Positions 1 to 7,466 are shown, numbered from the stretch's first letter. The stretch is DNA of 15,842 nt from an uncultured Oscillospiraceae bacterium (GCA_900752285.1 CAADUW010000237.1:1-15842), one strand, 5' to 3'. The notes: generated by a model from the letters alone, not told the origin. Program-made: numbers and translations.

Positions 1-51
1 CAGATCAGGCGGCGGCGTGAGGAAGAAGCGCTGCAAATCATCGAAAAGTAA
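1..51 (+). CDS. 3' end of an unidentified plus-strand gene (partial)
   Basis: The first frame is open from the window edge and ends in TAA at 49-51. It encodes a highly charged tail, QIRRRREEEALQIIEK, which looks like the end of an amphipathic helix. A GC-rich hairpin follows 15 bases later, where a gene would end. Both other plus frames read less like protein, and one stops at 18. Only 16 residues are visible, so no function can be given. The gene would converge on the LacI-family gene downstream. Confidence 0.5.
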   Translation, partial: QIRRRREEEALQIIEK

Positions 52-66
52 ACAGGTTCCCCTTTA

Positions 67-94
67 GGGGCGCGGGCAAATAGCCCCGCGCCCC
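67..94. terminator. GC-rich hairpin between convergent genes, terminator-like
   Basis: GGGGCGCGGG (67-76) pairs perfectly with CCCGCGCCCC (85-94) across an 8-base loop. It lies between the end of the partial plus-strand gene (51) and the end of the minus-strand LacI-family gene (141), so it could serve both. Neither side has a strong T tract, so the terminator call rests on position and stem strength. Confidence 0.55.
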
Positions 95-140
95 TTCAAC
101 TCTGCGACAGCCAGGGTGGTCCATGTAAAATAGGTGCTTT

Positions 141-1136
141 TTATGTGGATTCCCGTTCCAGGATGCAGGGTGCGGTGCAGAAGGACTGGGTCAGAAGGTT
201 CGGCTTCCGAATCCGCTGAAGGACAAAGCGGGCGGCATTGACGCCCATGTCGTGCATGTCCACCTCCACGGCCGTAATGGGCGGGTCGGTCAGCATGGAA
301 AAGGGGTAGTTGTCGAAGGTCAGCAGCGCCACATCCTTCGGAATGTTCAGTCCCATCCGGCGGACGTGCTGGAGACAGTGGAGTGCCAGATGGTTGTTGC
401 AGCACAGCAGTACCTCCGGACGGGGCTGCCGGATCAGCAATTCGTCCAGAGCGTTATCGCTCAACGCATAGGGAGATTCGTTGCACAGGAGCTGCGCGGT
501 CAGTTCCTCCTCTGCCAGCACCTGATTGACGCCCCGCAGGCGGCTCTGGGAAAGGGGGTCCCCCTCCTGTCCCATGATAAATGCGAACCTCCGGTAACCC
601 TTGTCCAGCAGATAGTTGGCGGCGATCTGACCTGCCTGTTCATGGTTCACATCGATCCAGCAGATACTGCACCGGAAATCCGGCTTGCCGATGACGAGAT
701 AGGGAAAATCCACCCGGGAGAGGATCGCCGCAAGCTCTGTGCTCAGCACATAGGCGTGGATGATCAGGGCGTCGGCCTGCCGCTCCTGAATGATGTCCCG
801 GATATACAGGGGCGCTTCCTGCTTCGTCAGGGGCTTCAGGGTCAGAGAATAGTTTTTACCGTCCAGATAGGACGCAATTCCGGAAATGATCTCAAACATG
901 TGGGGATTTTCAAAGGCAATGTTCTGGTAGAGGTCGGTAATGAAGAGCACGGTGCCGCTTGCCTGCCGGGCAAAGTTTTTTGCCCGGGCATTGGGCCGGT
1001 AGCCCATCCGGTCCGCAATTTCCTGAATGGACTCCCGGGTCTGATCCGGAATGGTATAGCTGCCGTTCAGCGCTTTGGAAACCGTGGAGATGGACACACC
1101 CGCTTCCTTTGCTACGTCATAGATCGTTACCGCCAT
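141..1136 (-). CDS. LacI/GalR-family transcriptional regulator of the maltodextrin operon
   Basis: This 331-residue protein has the usual LacI-family length and layout. The N-terminal helix-turn-helix lies at about residues 3-25 (TIYDVAKEAGVSISTVSKAL), followed by the hinge region (YRPNARAKNFARQ) and a periplasmic-binding-protein-like sensor domain from about residue 60 to the end. The hinge has Phe where many members have the minor-groove-intercalating Leu. A strong GGGAGGAAG ribosome site precedes the ATG at 1136. The gene overlaps the end of the amylase gene by 20 bases, so translation is probably coupled. As last gene of a sugar-uptake operon it most likely senses an imported malto-oligosaccharide and acts at the GAAAGCGCTTTC palindrome upstream of the binding-protein gene. 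Whether it represses or activates is not shown by the sequence. Confidence 0.9.
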   Translation of the reverse strand: MAVTIYDVAKEAGVSISTVSKALNGSYTIPDQTRESIQEIADRMGYRPNARAKNFARQASGTVLFITDLYQNIAFENPHMFEIISGIASYLDGKNYSLTLKPLTKQEAPLYIRDIIQERQADALIIHAYVLSTELAAILSRVDFPYLVIGKPDFRCSICWIDVNHEQAGQIAANYLLDKGYRRFAFIMGQEGDPLSQSRLRGVNQVLAEEELTAQLLCNESPYALSDNALDELLIRQPRPEVLLCCNNHLALHCLQHVRRMGLNIPKDVALLTFDNYPFSMLTDPPITAVEVDMHDMGVNAARFVLQRIRKPNLLTQSFCTAPCILEREST

Positions 1137-2817
1137 GGATTTCTTCCTCCCGCACTTCGTATTCCCATGCCTGGATTATGGCACGTTTTTCGCCCTTTTT
1201 CAAGAGCAAAGTGCCATTTTCCGGTACAGGAAGGGGAGTACTGCCCAGATTCATGGTGACGGTAACCTTCCTGCCATCCCAGAGCCTGCTGTAGCGATAG
1301 ACCTTCCCGGCGGCCAATTCCGTCCGGAAGCTTCCGTACCGCAGCGCGGGATGGGCTTTCCGCAGGGCGATCAGCTTGCGGTAAACATCTTCCAGCGGGT
1401 GGGATTTATCCCATGCCATGGCCTGCCGGTACTCCCATTCCTGAATCCCGGCGAGCCCTTTTTCATCGCCGTAGAATACACAGGGCATGCCGGGAAAGGT
1501 CATTTGCAGCACAATGGACAACTCCATTCTGGCAGTATCTTCGCCGCACAGGGAGAAAAACCGGCTCACATCGTGGCTGTCCAGAAGATTCAGCTGGGCA
1601 AAAAGCGCACTTTCCCGGTAGCGGAACAGGAGAGCAGAAATATTGGCGTCAAAAATCTCCGCGTTTACGGAGTCCTCCGCAAAGAACCGGCGGCAGTAAC
1701 GGCGGAAATCGTAGTTCATGGCGGAGTCCAGCATATCGCCGTTCAGGTAGTGGGCAGCGTTTTCCCAGACCTCGCCCACGATCAGCGCGTCGGGCTTTGC
1801 TTCCTTTACCGCGGTGCGGAAGGCGCGGAGAAAGCCGTCGTCCAGCTCGTTTGCCACGTCCAGCCGCCAGCCGTCGACGGAAAATTCCCGAATCCAGTAG
1901 GTGCCCACCTCGCAGAAATACCGGCGCAGCCACGGATCGGCAGTATTGGTTTTCGGCATGTTGGGAACATAGGAAAAGCAGGTGTAGGAAGGCATTTCCC
2001 CGGGGACAGGGAGCCGGGGGTGTTCCGGCAGCCGGTAAAAGCAGGAAAAATATTGGGACTCGCGGCCCTTTTCCAGCACATCCCGGAACAGAAAATGGCT
2101 GCTGCTGATGTGATTGAATACGCCGTCCAGAATGACCCGGATGCCCAGCGTGTGGGCACGGGAAACCATCGTACGCAGATCCTCTTTGGTACCCATATGG
2201 GGATCGATCTCATAATAATCCAGTGTGTCGTACCGGTGGTAGGATTCCGCGGCGAAGATCGGGTTCAGGTAGATGCAGTTGAAGCCCATGGAGGCGATGT
2301 AGTCGAGGTTTTCCGTAATGCCCCGCAGAGACCCGCCCAGTGCGGGAAAAGCTTCCCTGCCGCCGGAGAGTGCACGCTTTCCGTCGGCAAAGCTGTCCGG
2401 GAAAATGTTGTACACAATGGCATCCCTGGCCCATTCCGGAACGGACAGCCGGTCTGCCCGGTGGTTAAAGGGAAACTGGAAATAATCTGCCCTTGTGGGG
2501 GTGCCCACCATTTCGTAGCAGTCCCCATAGTAGCACAGGGTTTCTCCGCCTCCGGACAGTTCAAAGTAATAGGCGATGCGGTCAAAATCCGTTTCCAGCC
2601 GCAGTTCATACCAGTCGAAGTACCGGTCCTGCCGTACCTTTGGCATGGGCAGGCAGAGAAAGTCCAGCTCGGGGGCCATGGCGGCACGATCCGCATAGTA
2701 GAATTTGCAGGCTTCCGTCTCGCCTCTGCCGGTACGCAGACGGAAAACGTAATGGGTTTCGTCCAGCGCAAAGGCAAATTCGCTGAGGGGTCTGTGATAG
2801 ATCGTTGAGGGATTCAT
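1117..2817 (-). CDS. GH13 glycosidase, neopullulanase/cyclomaltodextrinase/maltogenic amylase type
   Basis: This 566-residue protein is a retaining alpha-glucan hydrolase of family GH13. An N-terminal beta-rich region (about 1-120) resembles the CBM34-like domain of neopullulanases. The (beta/alpha)8 barrel follows with all four conserved regions: DGVFNH (231-236), GWRLDVANE with nucleophile Asp320, GEVW with acid/base Glu349, and LLDSHD with His415 and Asp416. The catalytic triad is complete. YNIFPDSFADG (136-146) is also typical of the subfamily. No signal peptide is visible, so the enzyme should act in the cytoplasm on imported linear or cyclic maltodextrins. It begins four bases after the MalG stop with an AAGGAT ribosome site, and its end overlaps the LacI-family gene. 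The exact substrate (cyclodextrin, pullulan or linear maltodextrin) cannot be told from motifs alone. Confidence 0.92.
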   Translation of the reverse strand: MNPSTIYHRPLSEFAFALDETHYVFRLRTGRGETEACKFYYADRAAMAPELDFLCLPMPKVRQDRYFDWYELRLETDFDRIAYYFELSGGGETLCYYGDCYEMVGTPTRADYFQFPFNHRADRLSVPEWARDAIVYNIFPDSFADGKRALSGGREAFPALGGSLRGITENLDYIASMGFNCIYLNPIFAAESYHRYDTLDYYEIDPHMGTKEDLRTMVSRAHTLGIRVILDGVFNHISSSHFLFRDVLEKGRESQYFSCFYRLPEHPRLPVPGEMPSYTCFSYVPNMPKTNTADPWLRRYFCEVGTYWIREFSVDGWRLDVANELDDGFLRAFRTAVKEAKPDALIVGEVWENAAHYLNGDMLDSAMNYDFRRYCRRFFAEDSVNAEIFDANISALLFRYRESALFAQLNLLDSHDVSRFFSLCGEDTARMELSIVLQMTFPGMPCVFYGDEKGLAGIQEWEYRQAMAWDKSHPLEDVYRKLIALRKAHPALRYGSFRTELAAGKVYRYSRLWDGRKVTVTMNLGSTPLPVPENGTLLLKKGEKRAIIQAWEYEVREEEIHGGNDL

Positions 2818-2820
2818 AGG

Positions 2821-3672
2821 CTATCCTTTCACGGAGCCGCCGACAACGCCGGCAACGTAGTACTTCTGCATGCGAATAAAGAGCAGCACCACCGGAATGG
2901 CAACAAGAACCGCACCGGCGCAGAAAACCGTGTAGTATTCGTAAATATTCGTCTTGTCCACCATGGTGTAAAGACCTTTGGCTACGGTGAAGTTGCTGTA
3001 GTTGTCCTTCATGATCACCGAAACAAAGATGAAGTCCACAATGGGGTTAATAAAGGCGTTGATGGCGGTGGTGGCAATCACCGGTTTGGAGTTTGGCAGA
3101 ATGATTCTCCAGAAGATCGTGTGGTTGGACGCCCCGTCCAGAATGGCCGCTTCATCCAGAGATTTGGGTATGGTATCAAAATATCCCTTGGCAATGTAGT
3201 AATTCAGGGCCGCGCCGCCGGAATAGACCAGAATCAGCGCCAGAAGCGTCTGATCCAGACTTACCGCCTTCATGAAGTGATAGATGGCGATAATGCTCAT
3301 GAAGCCCGGGAACATGCCGAGAACCAGGGACGCGTTCATGAGAAATCTCCGGCTGGGGAAGCGCAGCCGGGAATATACGTATGCGACCATCAGGGTCAGA
3401 ACCGTGGTGATCACACAGCTGCATCCGGCGACCAGCATGGTGTTTCCGAACCACCGGGGAAAATCAAAGAGCCGCCGGTCCGTAAACAGCCGGACGTAAT
3501 TGCGGAAGGTAAAGCCCTTTGGCCAGAGGTAGGAGGTGTAAGCGCCCTGCTCTGCCCGGAAAGAGGAAAGAACCAGCCAGAATACGGGCACCAGCCACAG
3601 GAGTGCCAGAAGTCCGATGAGAAGATTCAGCGCGGCTGCTGCGGCGCGCTTGCGGATACGAACGCTTTTCAT
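2821..3672 (-). CDS. malG: Sugar ABC transporter permease, MalG type
   Basis: This 283-residue inner-membrane permease has about six hydrophobic segments, the first at about residues 13-36. The cytoplasmic EAA loop that docks the ATPase lies at about 172-195 (LDEAAILDGASNHTIFWRIILP). Length and loop match the MalG branch of carbohydrate (CUT1) importers. Its ATG overlaps the MalF stop codon as ATGA, and a GGAGG site sits in the last codons of malF, so translation is coupled. It should form a heterodimer with the MalF-type permease. Maltodextrin specificity is inferred from the neighbouring GH13 enzyme. No ATPase gene is present in the window. Confidence 0.93.
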   Translation of the reverse strand: MKSVRIRKRAAAAALNLLIGLLALLWLVPVFWLVLSSFRAEQGAYTSYLWPKGFTFRNYVRLFTDRRLFDFPRWFGNTMLVAGCSCVITTVLTLMVAYVYSRLRFPSRRFLMNASLVLGMFPGFMSIIAIYHFMKAVSLDQTLLALILVYSGGAALNYYIAKGYFDTIPKSLDEAAILDGASNHTIFWRIILPNSKPVIATTAINAFINPIVDFIFVSVIMKDNYSNFTVAKGLYTMVDKTNIYEYYTVFCAGAVLVAIPVVLLFIRMQKYYVAGVVGGSVKG

Positions 3673-5027
3673 TGAAACTGATCCTCCTTCTTTACGGCGC
3701 TGGTGCGGTTATAGACCAGCAGGGAACAGCTGCCCACGATCAGGAAAATAAAAATGCCGATGGTAGAGGCCAGAGAGTAGTCGTTCCGGTTTACGGTCAG
3801 CTTATAGAGCCAGGTGACCAGCAGATCGGTTTTTCCCGCCTGATAGTAGTCCAGCGAGAAGGGGCCTCCGGCGGTCAGCAGATAGATCACATTGAAGTTA
3901 TTGAAGTTCGAAACAAAGGTCGTAATGGTTGCCGGAGCGGTGACGAACAGCATGTAGGGCAGCGTAATGGAGACAAACCTCCGGAACGGTCCGGCGCCGT
4001 CAATCTCCGCACTTTCATACAGCTCAGCCGGGATGTTCATCAGCACGCCGGAGAAGGTCATCATGGTGTAGGGAATGCCGATCCACATATTGATGACTAC
4101 CACCGTGATCCGCGCCAGCATGGGGTTCAGAAGAAAGGGCAGGGGCGCGTCGATCAGCCCCAGCTTCTGGAGCAGGACGTTGACGGCACCGGCAGGCTCC
4201 AGCGCCCGGGAGATGAGCAGGAGGCTGACAAATTGGGGAATGGCGATGGCAATGATAAAACAGGTGCGCCAGACCTGCTTCAGCTTTACCGGCTTGCTGT
4301 TGATGGCGACCGCCAGCAGCATGCCCAGAATGTAGTTGGTAAAGGTGGCAAGAATTGCCCAGACAACGGTCCAGCCCAGAAGCCCGAAGAAGGTACGGGT
4401 CTTGACGGCGTTGCCCAGAAAAATGTCGGTTACATTGGTCAGTCCCACCCAGGTGAACAGGTTTCCGGGGGGCTGGTGATCCGCGTCGAAGTTGGTAAAG
4501 GCGATGAGGATCATGAAAAGAATGGGAAGCAGGGTAAAGAGCACCAACGTGAGCATGGGCATGCTCAGCAGGGTAACATGAAACCGCTCGTGGGTCAGAC
4601 TGTGCAGGTCGTTCCGCAGACTGCTGACGGGCTTCCCCTGCGCCAGACACTTCTGCCCGCTCCAGGCGTCCCGGATGTTGGCATACCAGAGGTACAGAAA
4701 CAGGGCGGTGACGGCAAGGGACAGCACGCTGTACAGCAGGATCAGCATGGAATTGTCCCCGGGGAACCGCTGATAGATCTGGAGCGTCTCATTCCAGACC
4801 TTTCGCTGGGTTTCCGTGCCCAGAGTTCCGAATTTGCGCAGATATTGCAGGGCAAAGTCCCGGAAGAAAAAGAAAAATCCGATCTGCGTCAGAAGGTATA
4901 GAAGCCCCCGGGCGTATTGCCGGCACCGGATGCAGCCCGCACCCATGACGAGAAAGGACAGCCGTGTAAAGAAGCCGCCCTCCCTTGCCGCCCGGAGCAG
5001 CACATTTTGCGTAGATTTTCTCTTCAT
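3669..5027 (-). CDS. malF: Sugar ABC transporter permease, MalF type
   Basis: This 452-residue permease has an extended N-terminal part with extra hydrophobic segments (about residues 41-60 and 94-115), as is common for MalF proteins, and then the core permease domain from about 150. The EAA loop is at about 335-358 (ELYESAEIDGAGPFRRFVSITLP). A strong GGAGGTG ribosome site precedes the ATG at 5027. It overlaps malG by four bases. An 87-base gap with a stem-loop separates it from the binding-protein gene upstream. It pairs with MalG to form the membrane channel. The basic, cysteine-containing start (GAGCIRCRQYARG) before the first membrane segment is cytoplasmic by the positive-inside rule. 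Confidence 0.93.
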   Translation of the reverse strand: MKRKSTQNVLLRAAREGGFFTRLSFLVMGAGCIRCRQYARGLLYLLTQIGFFFFFRDFALQYLRKFGTLGTETQRKVWNETLQIYQRFPGDNSMLILLYSVLSLAVTALFLYLWYANIRDAWSGQKCLAQGKPVSSLRNDLHSLTHERFHVTLLSMPMLTLVLFTLLPILFMILIAFTNFDADHQPPGNLFTWVGLTNVTDIFLGNAVKTRTFFGLLGWTVVWAILATFTNYILGMLLAVAINSKPVKLKQVWRTCFIIAIAIPQFVSLLLISRALEPAGAVNVLLQKLGLIDAPLPFLLNPMLARITVVVINMWIGIPYTMMTFSGVLMNIPAELYESAEIDGAGPFRRFVSITLPYMLFVTAPATITTFVSNFNNFNVIYLLTAGGPFSLDYYQAGKTDLLVTWLYKLTVNRNDYSLASTIGIFIFLIVGSCSLLVYNRTSAVKKEDQFQ

Positions 5028-5050
5028 GGAGCACCTCCGAAGATGGGGAA

Positions 5051-5074
5051 AAAGGGGCGTATTTCAGCCCCTTT
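5051..5074 (-). terminator. Intercistronic stem-loop (attenuator) between binding-protein and permease genes
   Basis: On the minus strand AAAGGGGC (5067-5074) pairs with GCCCCTTT (5051-5058) over an 8-base loop, followed by two more T and then CCCC. The stem can extend by GGG/CCC with a two-base bulge. The T run is short, so partial termination or protection of upstream mRNA is likely. This would give more binding protein than permease, which is usual for such operons. Confidence 0.65.
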
Positions 5075-5114
5075 CCCGGAATCGTTTTAACGGGTCTTTG
5101 GAAGAAATGCGGCT

Positions 5115-6365
5115 TTATCCTTCCTGTGCCTGTGCCACCAGCTGATCCAGCATGGTTTGCAGATCGGCGGTGGAGTGGGCTTCCAGCTCGGCACCGAAGG
5201 CCTCGGCGGGGGTCCAGAAGCCGCCAAGCACCATCTGGGAGACTGCGTAGGCGCTCTGATCGCTCAGCGCCTGCAAAGCCTGATTGGAGGCAATGCTGTC
5301 CTCTTTCAGGGCGTTGACATTGGAGGGACCGTAATTGAGCTCCTTATAGCGCTCGATCTGGGACTGCTCGCTGGTCAGGTACTCTGCCAGCTCCATGGCG
5401 TCCACAGGATAAGCGGTCTGGGAATTGATGCCGTAGATCTTGCAGCCCAGGAAGGAACCCATCTGCACCTGCTCACCGCTGCAGGTGAAGGTCGGCAGTT
5501 TGCAGCAGCCGTAATTGTCGCCCAGCTTTTCCTGAATGGCGGTGGCCATCCAGGTGCCGGAAACGCCGCAGGCAATGGCGTCGCCGATGCCGCCTGCCAG
5601 CACGGAGTCGTCGCCCGTGACAAAGGCGGGATCATTGCAGAAAGCGCGGATGGCTTCCGCAGCCGCCAGACCGTTTGCGTTGTTGAAGTCGATGATCTGC
5701 TTGCCGTCTTCAATGGTCAGGGTGCAGCCGTTGCCAAGGAAGAAGGAGGCAAGGTACCAGCCGTTGGAGATGTCCATATGTACCTTTTTCCCGGCGGCGT
5801 TTGCGGCGGCAAGAATTCCGTCCAGCGTAGCAAGGTCATCGTCTGTAAATACGGACTTGTCATAGTACAGGAAGTAGCCGTTGTCGGAGGTCATGGGGTA
5901 GCCGTACAGGGTTCCGTCATAGGAGGCGGCCCTGATGGAGCCGGGGGTGTTGGCGGCGATGATGGCGTCCGTATTCCGGGTCACCTCATACAGCGCATCC
6001 GCCTTTACAAGGTCCACAAGCTGATCGTCGGCAAACAGGAACACATCCGCGGCTGCGGCGGGATCCTCCAGATACCGGGCCTTGCCGTCCACCGCGCCAA
6101 CGGCGCCGTAAACGAAGGTGTATTCCTTTTCGGGATGCTGCGCGGCAAATTCGTTGCACAGCTTTTCGGTCAGCGCCAGCTCGCCCTGATCTGCCCAGAC
6201 CTTCAGGGTGACCTTTTCCGGTTCCGCTTCGGATGCCGGAGGTGTGGACTCTGCCTGTGTGGTATCCGCGGTGGTCGATCCGGTCTCGGCAGGGGCGGCG
6301 GCACAGGCGGCCAGCATGCCGGCAGTCATCAGGGCTGCCATCAGCAGCGCAAGGATTTTTTTCAT
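5115..6365 (-). CDS. malE: Extracellular sugar-binding lipoprotein of the maltodextrin ABC transporter
   Basis: This 416-residue protein captures the sugar outside the cell and delivers it to MalFG. The N-terminus (MKKILALLMAALMTAGMLAAC) is a lipoprotein signal peptide with lipobox LAAC and lipidated Cys21. An Ala/Thr/Ser/Glu-rich linker follows to about residue 50. The mature part reads as a family 1 solute-binding protein, for example VTLKVWADQGELALTEKLCNEF near the start of the fold. AAAGGAG lies 9 bases before the ATG. It is the first gene of the operon, with a near-consensus promoter about 55 bases upstream. Binding to maltodextrin is inferred from the GH13 neighbour; the protein family alone gives only a sugar-type ligand. 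Confidence 0.92.
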   Translation of the reverse strand: MKKILALLMAALMTAGMLAACAAAPAETGSTTADTTQAESTPPASEAEPEKVTLKVWADQGELALTEKLCNEFAAQHPEKEYTFVYGAVGAVDGKARYLEDPAAAADVFLFADDQLVDLVKADALYEVTRNTDAIIAANTPGSIRAASYDGTLYGYPMTSDNGYFLYYDKSVFTDDDLATLDGILAAANAAGKKVHMDISNGWYLASFFLGNGCTLTIEDGKQIIDFNNANGLAAAEAIRAFCNDPAFVTGDDSVLAGGIGDAIACGVSGTWMATAIQEKLGDNYGCCKLPTFTCSGEQVQMGSFLGCKIYGINSQTAYPVDAMELAEYLTSEQSQIERYKELNYGPSNVNALKEDSIASNQALQALSDQSAYAVSQMVLGGFWTPAEAFGAELEAHSTADLQTMLDQLVAQAQEG

Positions 6366-6421
6366 AAAGAGACGCTCCTTTGCTTATTTTTCACAAACGG
6401 GTTTTGCCCTTTGCTGCTGTT

Positions 6422-6450
6422 ATTATAAGGACTCTACAAAAAACGGTCAA
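6422..6450 (-). promoter_or_regulatory. Sigma-A-type promoter of the maltodextrin operon
   Basis: On the minus strand TTGACC (6445-6450) and TATAAT (6422-6427) are separated by exactly 17 bases. The predicted transcription start near 6415 gives a leader of about 50 bases before the malE ATG at 6365. Confidence 0.85.
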
Positions 6451-6461
6451 CGAAAATATAG

Positions 6462-6473
6462 GAAAGCGCTTTC
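6462..6473. promoter_or_regulatory. LacI-family / cre-like operator palindrome GAAAGCGCTTTC
   Basis: This is a perfect 12-base palindrome with the central CG step typical of LacI-family operators and of catabolite-response (cre) sites. It lies 11 bases upstream of the -35 box of the malE promoter. The operon-encoded LacI-family protein is the obvious candidate ligand; CcpA is the alternative. The upstream position would suit activation or distal repression rather than direct blocking of the -10 region. Confidence 0.75.
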
Positions 6474-6543
6474 GCGTTTCCGGGAAAAGAAGGGGGCCGC
6501 AGAGGGGAAGGGCACTTATGGCAAAAGCACCGTAAAGGATTGT

Positions 6544-6587
6544 AAAAATGGCTGCCTCCGCACAGACATGCGGAGACAGCCATTTTT
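6544..6587 (-). terminator. Rho-independent terminator of the ArsR-AraC-type regulator gene
   Basis: AAAAATGGCTG (6544-6554) pairs with CAGCCATTTTT (6577-6587), with one C/A mismatch before a further CTCCGCA/TGCGGAG stem and a 6-base loop. On the minus strand the stem ends in a T run directly after the regulator stop at 6595. The structure is nearly symmetric and could also stop plus-strand transcription. Confidence 0.85.
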
Positions 6588-6594
6588 GCCTGAA

Positions 6595-7335
6595 TCATGG
6601 GCAGGGATCCTCATCCGGAAGGGAATCCCCTTCGTGATTTTTCCGATATTCGGTGGGCAGCACATGAAAGACTTCCCGGAAGGCCGCGGAAAACCGGCTT
6701 TGACTTTCATAGCCTACCGCCCGGGCAATGACGGAAATATCGTCTCTGGTCGTCAGCAGGAGCCGGGCGGCCCTGTGCATACGGTGCTGCTTCATGTGGG
6801 CGGCAATGGAGGTCCCGTATACCTTTTTGAAGGCGGCTTTCAGGGTGGTCGTGTTCATGAGAAAAATCCGGGACAGTTCCTCAATGGTGACCCGGCTGTC
6901 CAGATTCTCCATGAGGTAGGCATGTACCTTCCGGATGATCTCCTCGGAGGAAGCGTCATAGTCCACCTCTTTTTCCGGGCAGGGAATCTCGGTGATCCGC
7001 TCGATCAGAATATGCAGGTCATGGACAGCCGCGGTTTCCGACCCGGTGTAAAGCACTTCTTTTCCCGAGATCCTGCATTGTGCCAGCCCAAGTGCATAGA
7101 GACGGTGCAGGTGGGCGGCTGCGGAATCGGCGCTGACACCCAGCAGGACGGCGGCATTGGCCACGCAGACCTCCTGGTGGGTCAGCAGCCAGAACAGGCG
7201 GATTCCAGTAGGGTCGCTCAATTCCTGAAACAGGTCCGTAACCGGGGAAAAATAGACAGGATCCTGAAGTCCTTCCCGGAGACTGTTTGAGATTTTCCCG
7301 GAATGCCCCGGGTGAGGCAGCTGAATGTCCGACAT
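6595..7335 (-). CDS. Putative metal-responsive regulator: ArsR-like winged helix fused to AraC-type HTH domain
   Basis: This 246-residue protein appears to join two DNA-binding modules. Residues about 33-100 read like an ArsR/SmtB winged helix: LSDPTGIRLFWLL, then EVCVANAAVLLGVS and HLHRLYALGLAQCRISGKEVLYTG. EVCVAN aligns with the ELCVCDL metal-binding helix of ArsR proteins but keeps only the first cysteine (Cys57). Residues about 133-232 are an AraC/XylS double HTH (VTIEELSRIFLMNTTTLKAAFKKVYG and ISVIARAVGYESQSRFSAAFREVF). Other cysteines are Cys87, Cys119 (IPCPE) and Cys245. I chose the ATG at 7335, with AAGGA upstream; the frame stays open further upstream but would run across the promoter region. 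It is divergent from a Zn/Cd exporter, so it probably regulates that exporter and itself. The AraC call is firm; the ArsR call is motif-based. Confidence 0.83.
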   Translation of the reverse strand: MSDIQLPHPGHSGKISNSLREGLQDPVYFSPVTDLFQELSDPTGIRLFWLLTHQEVCVANAAVLLGVSADSAAAHLHRLYALGLAQCRISGKEVLYTGSETAAVHDLHILIERITEIPCPEKEVDYDASSEEIIRKVHAYLMENLDSRVTIEELSRIFLMNTTTLKAAFKKVYGTSIAAHMKQHRMHRAARLLLTTRDDISVIARAVGYESQSRFSAAFREVFHVLPTEYRKNHEGDSLPDEDPCP

Positions 7336-7403
7336 GAAAAACACCGTCCTTCGCTTTTTTGGAAATACTGTTCGCCCGTTTGGAAACATGGGCCCGCTGC
7401 CGC

Positions 7404-7432
7404 TTGCATTTTTGTCGTCTTGCCGGTATACT
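7404..7432 (+). promoter_or_regulatory. Promoter of the HMA protein / metal ATPase genes
   Basis: TTGCAT (7404-7409) and TATACT (7427-7432) are separated by exactly 17 bases. The start of transcription would be near 7439, immediately before the palindrome at 7441-7466, which is a typical place for a repressor to block transcription. The leader to the HMA ATG is about 100 bases. Confidence 0.75.
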
Positions 7433-7453
7433 GCGTTCAGAACGATTAAGCAA
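7425..7453 (-). promoter_or_regulatory. Overlapping opposite promoter for the ArsR-AraC-type regulator gene
   Basis: On the minus strand TTGCTT (7448-7453) and TATACC (7425-7430) are 17 bases apart. The -10 box shares the self-complementary GTATAC with the plus-strand promoter, and the -35 box lies inside the 7441-7466 palindrome. The leader to the regulator ATG at 7335 would be about 83 bases. The boxes are weaker than those on the plus strand. Confidence 0.5.
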
Positions 7454-7466
7454 ACGTTTAATTGTT
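7441..7466. promoter_or_regulatory. Candidate operator for the metal regulator
   Basis: AACGATTAA (7441-7449) and TTAATTGTT (7458-7466) form an inverted repeat with one mismatch around 8 bases, and the centre contains the perfect palindrome AAACGTTT (7452-7459). The AT-rich, roughly 26-base dyad resembles ArsR/SmtB operators in size and style. It begins just past the predicted start of the ATPase operon and covers the -35 box of the opposite promoter. Confidence 0.6.

Noticed and set aside
3672..4901. A 409-codon plus-strand open frame opposite malF
   Set aside because: Rich in Gly, Gln and Asp, as expected for the complement of a membrane-protein gene; no start signal or family motif.
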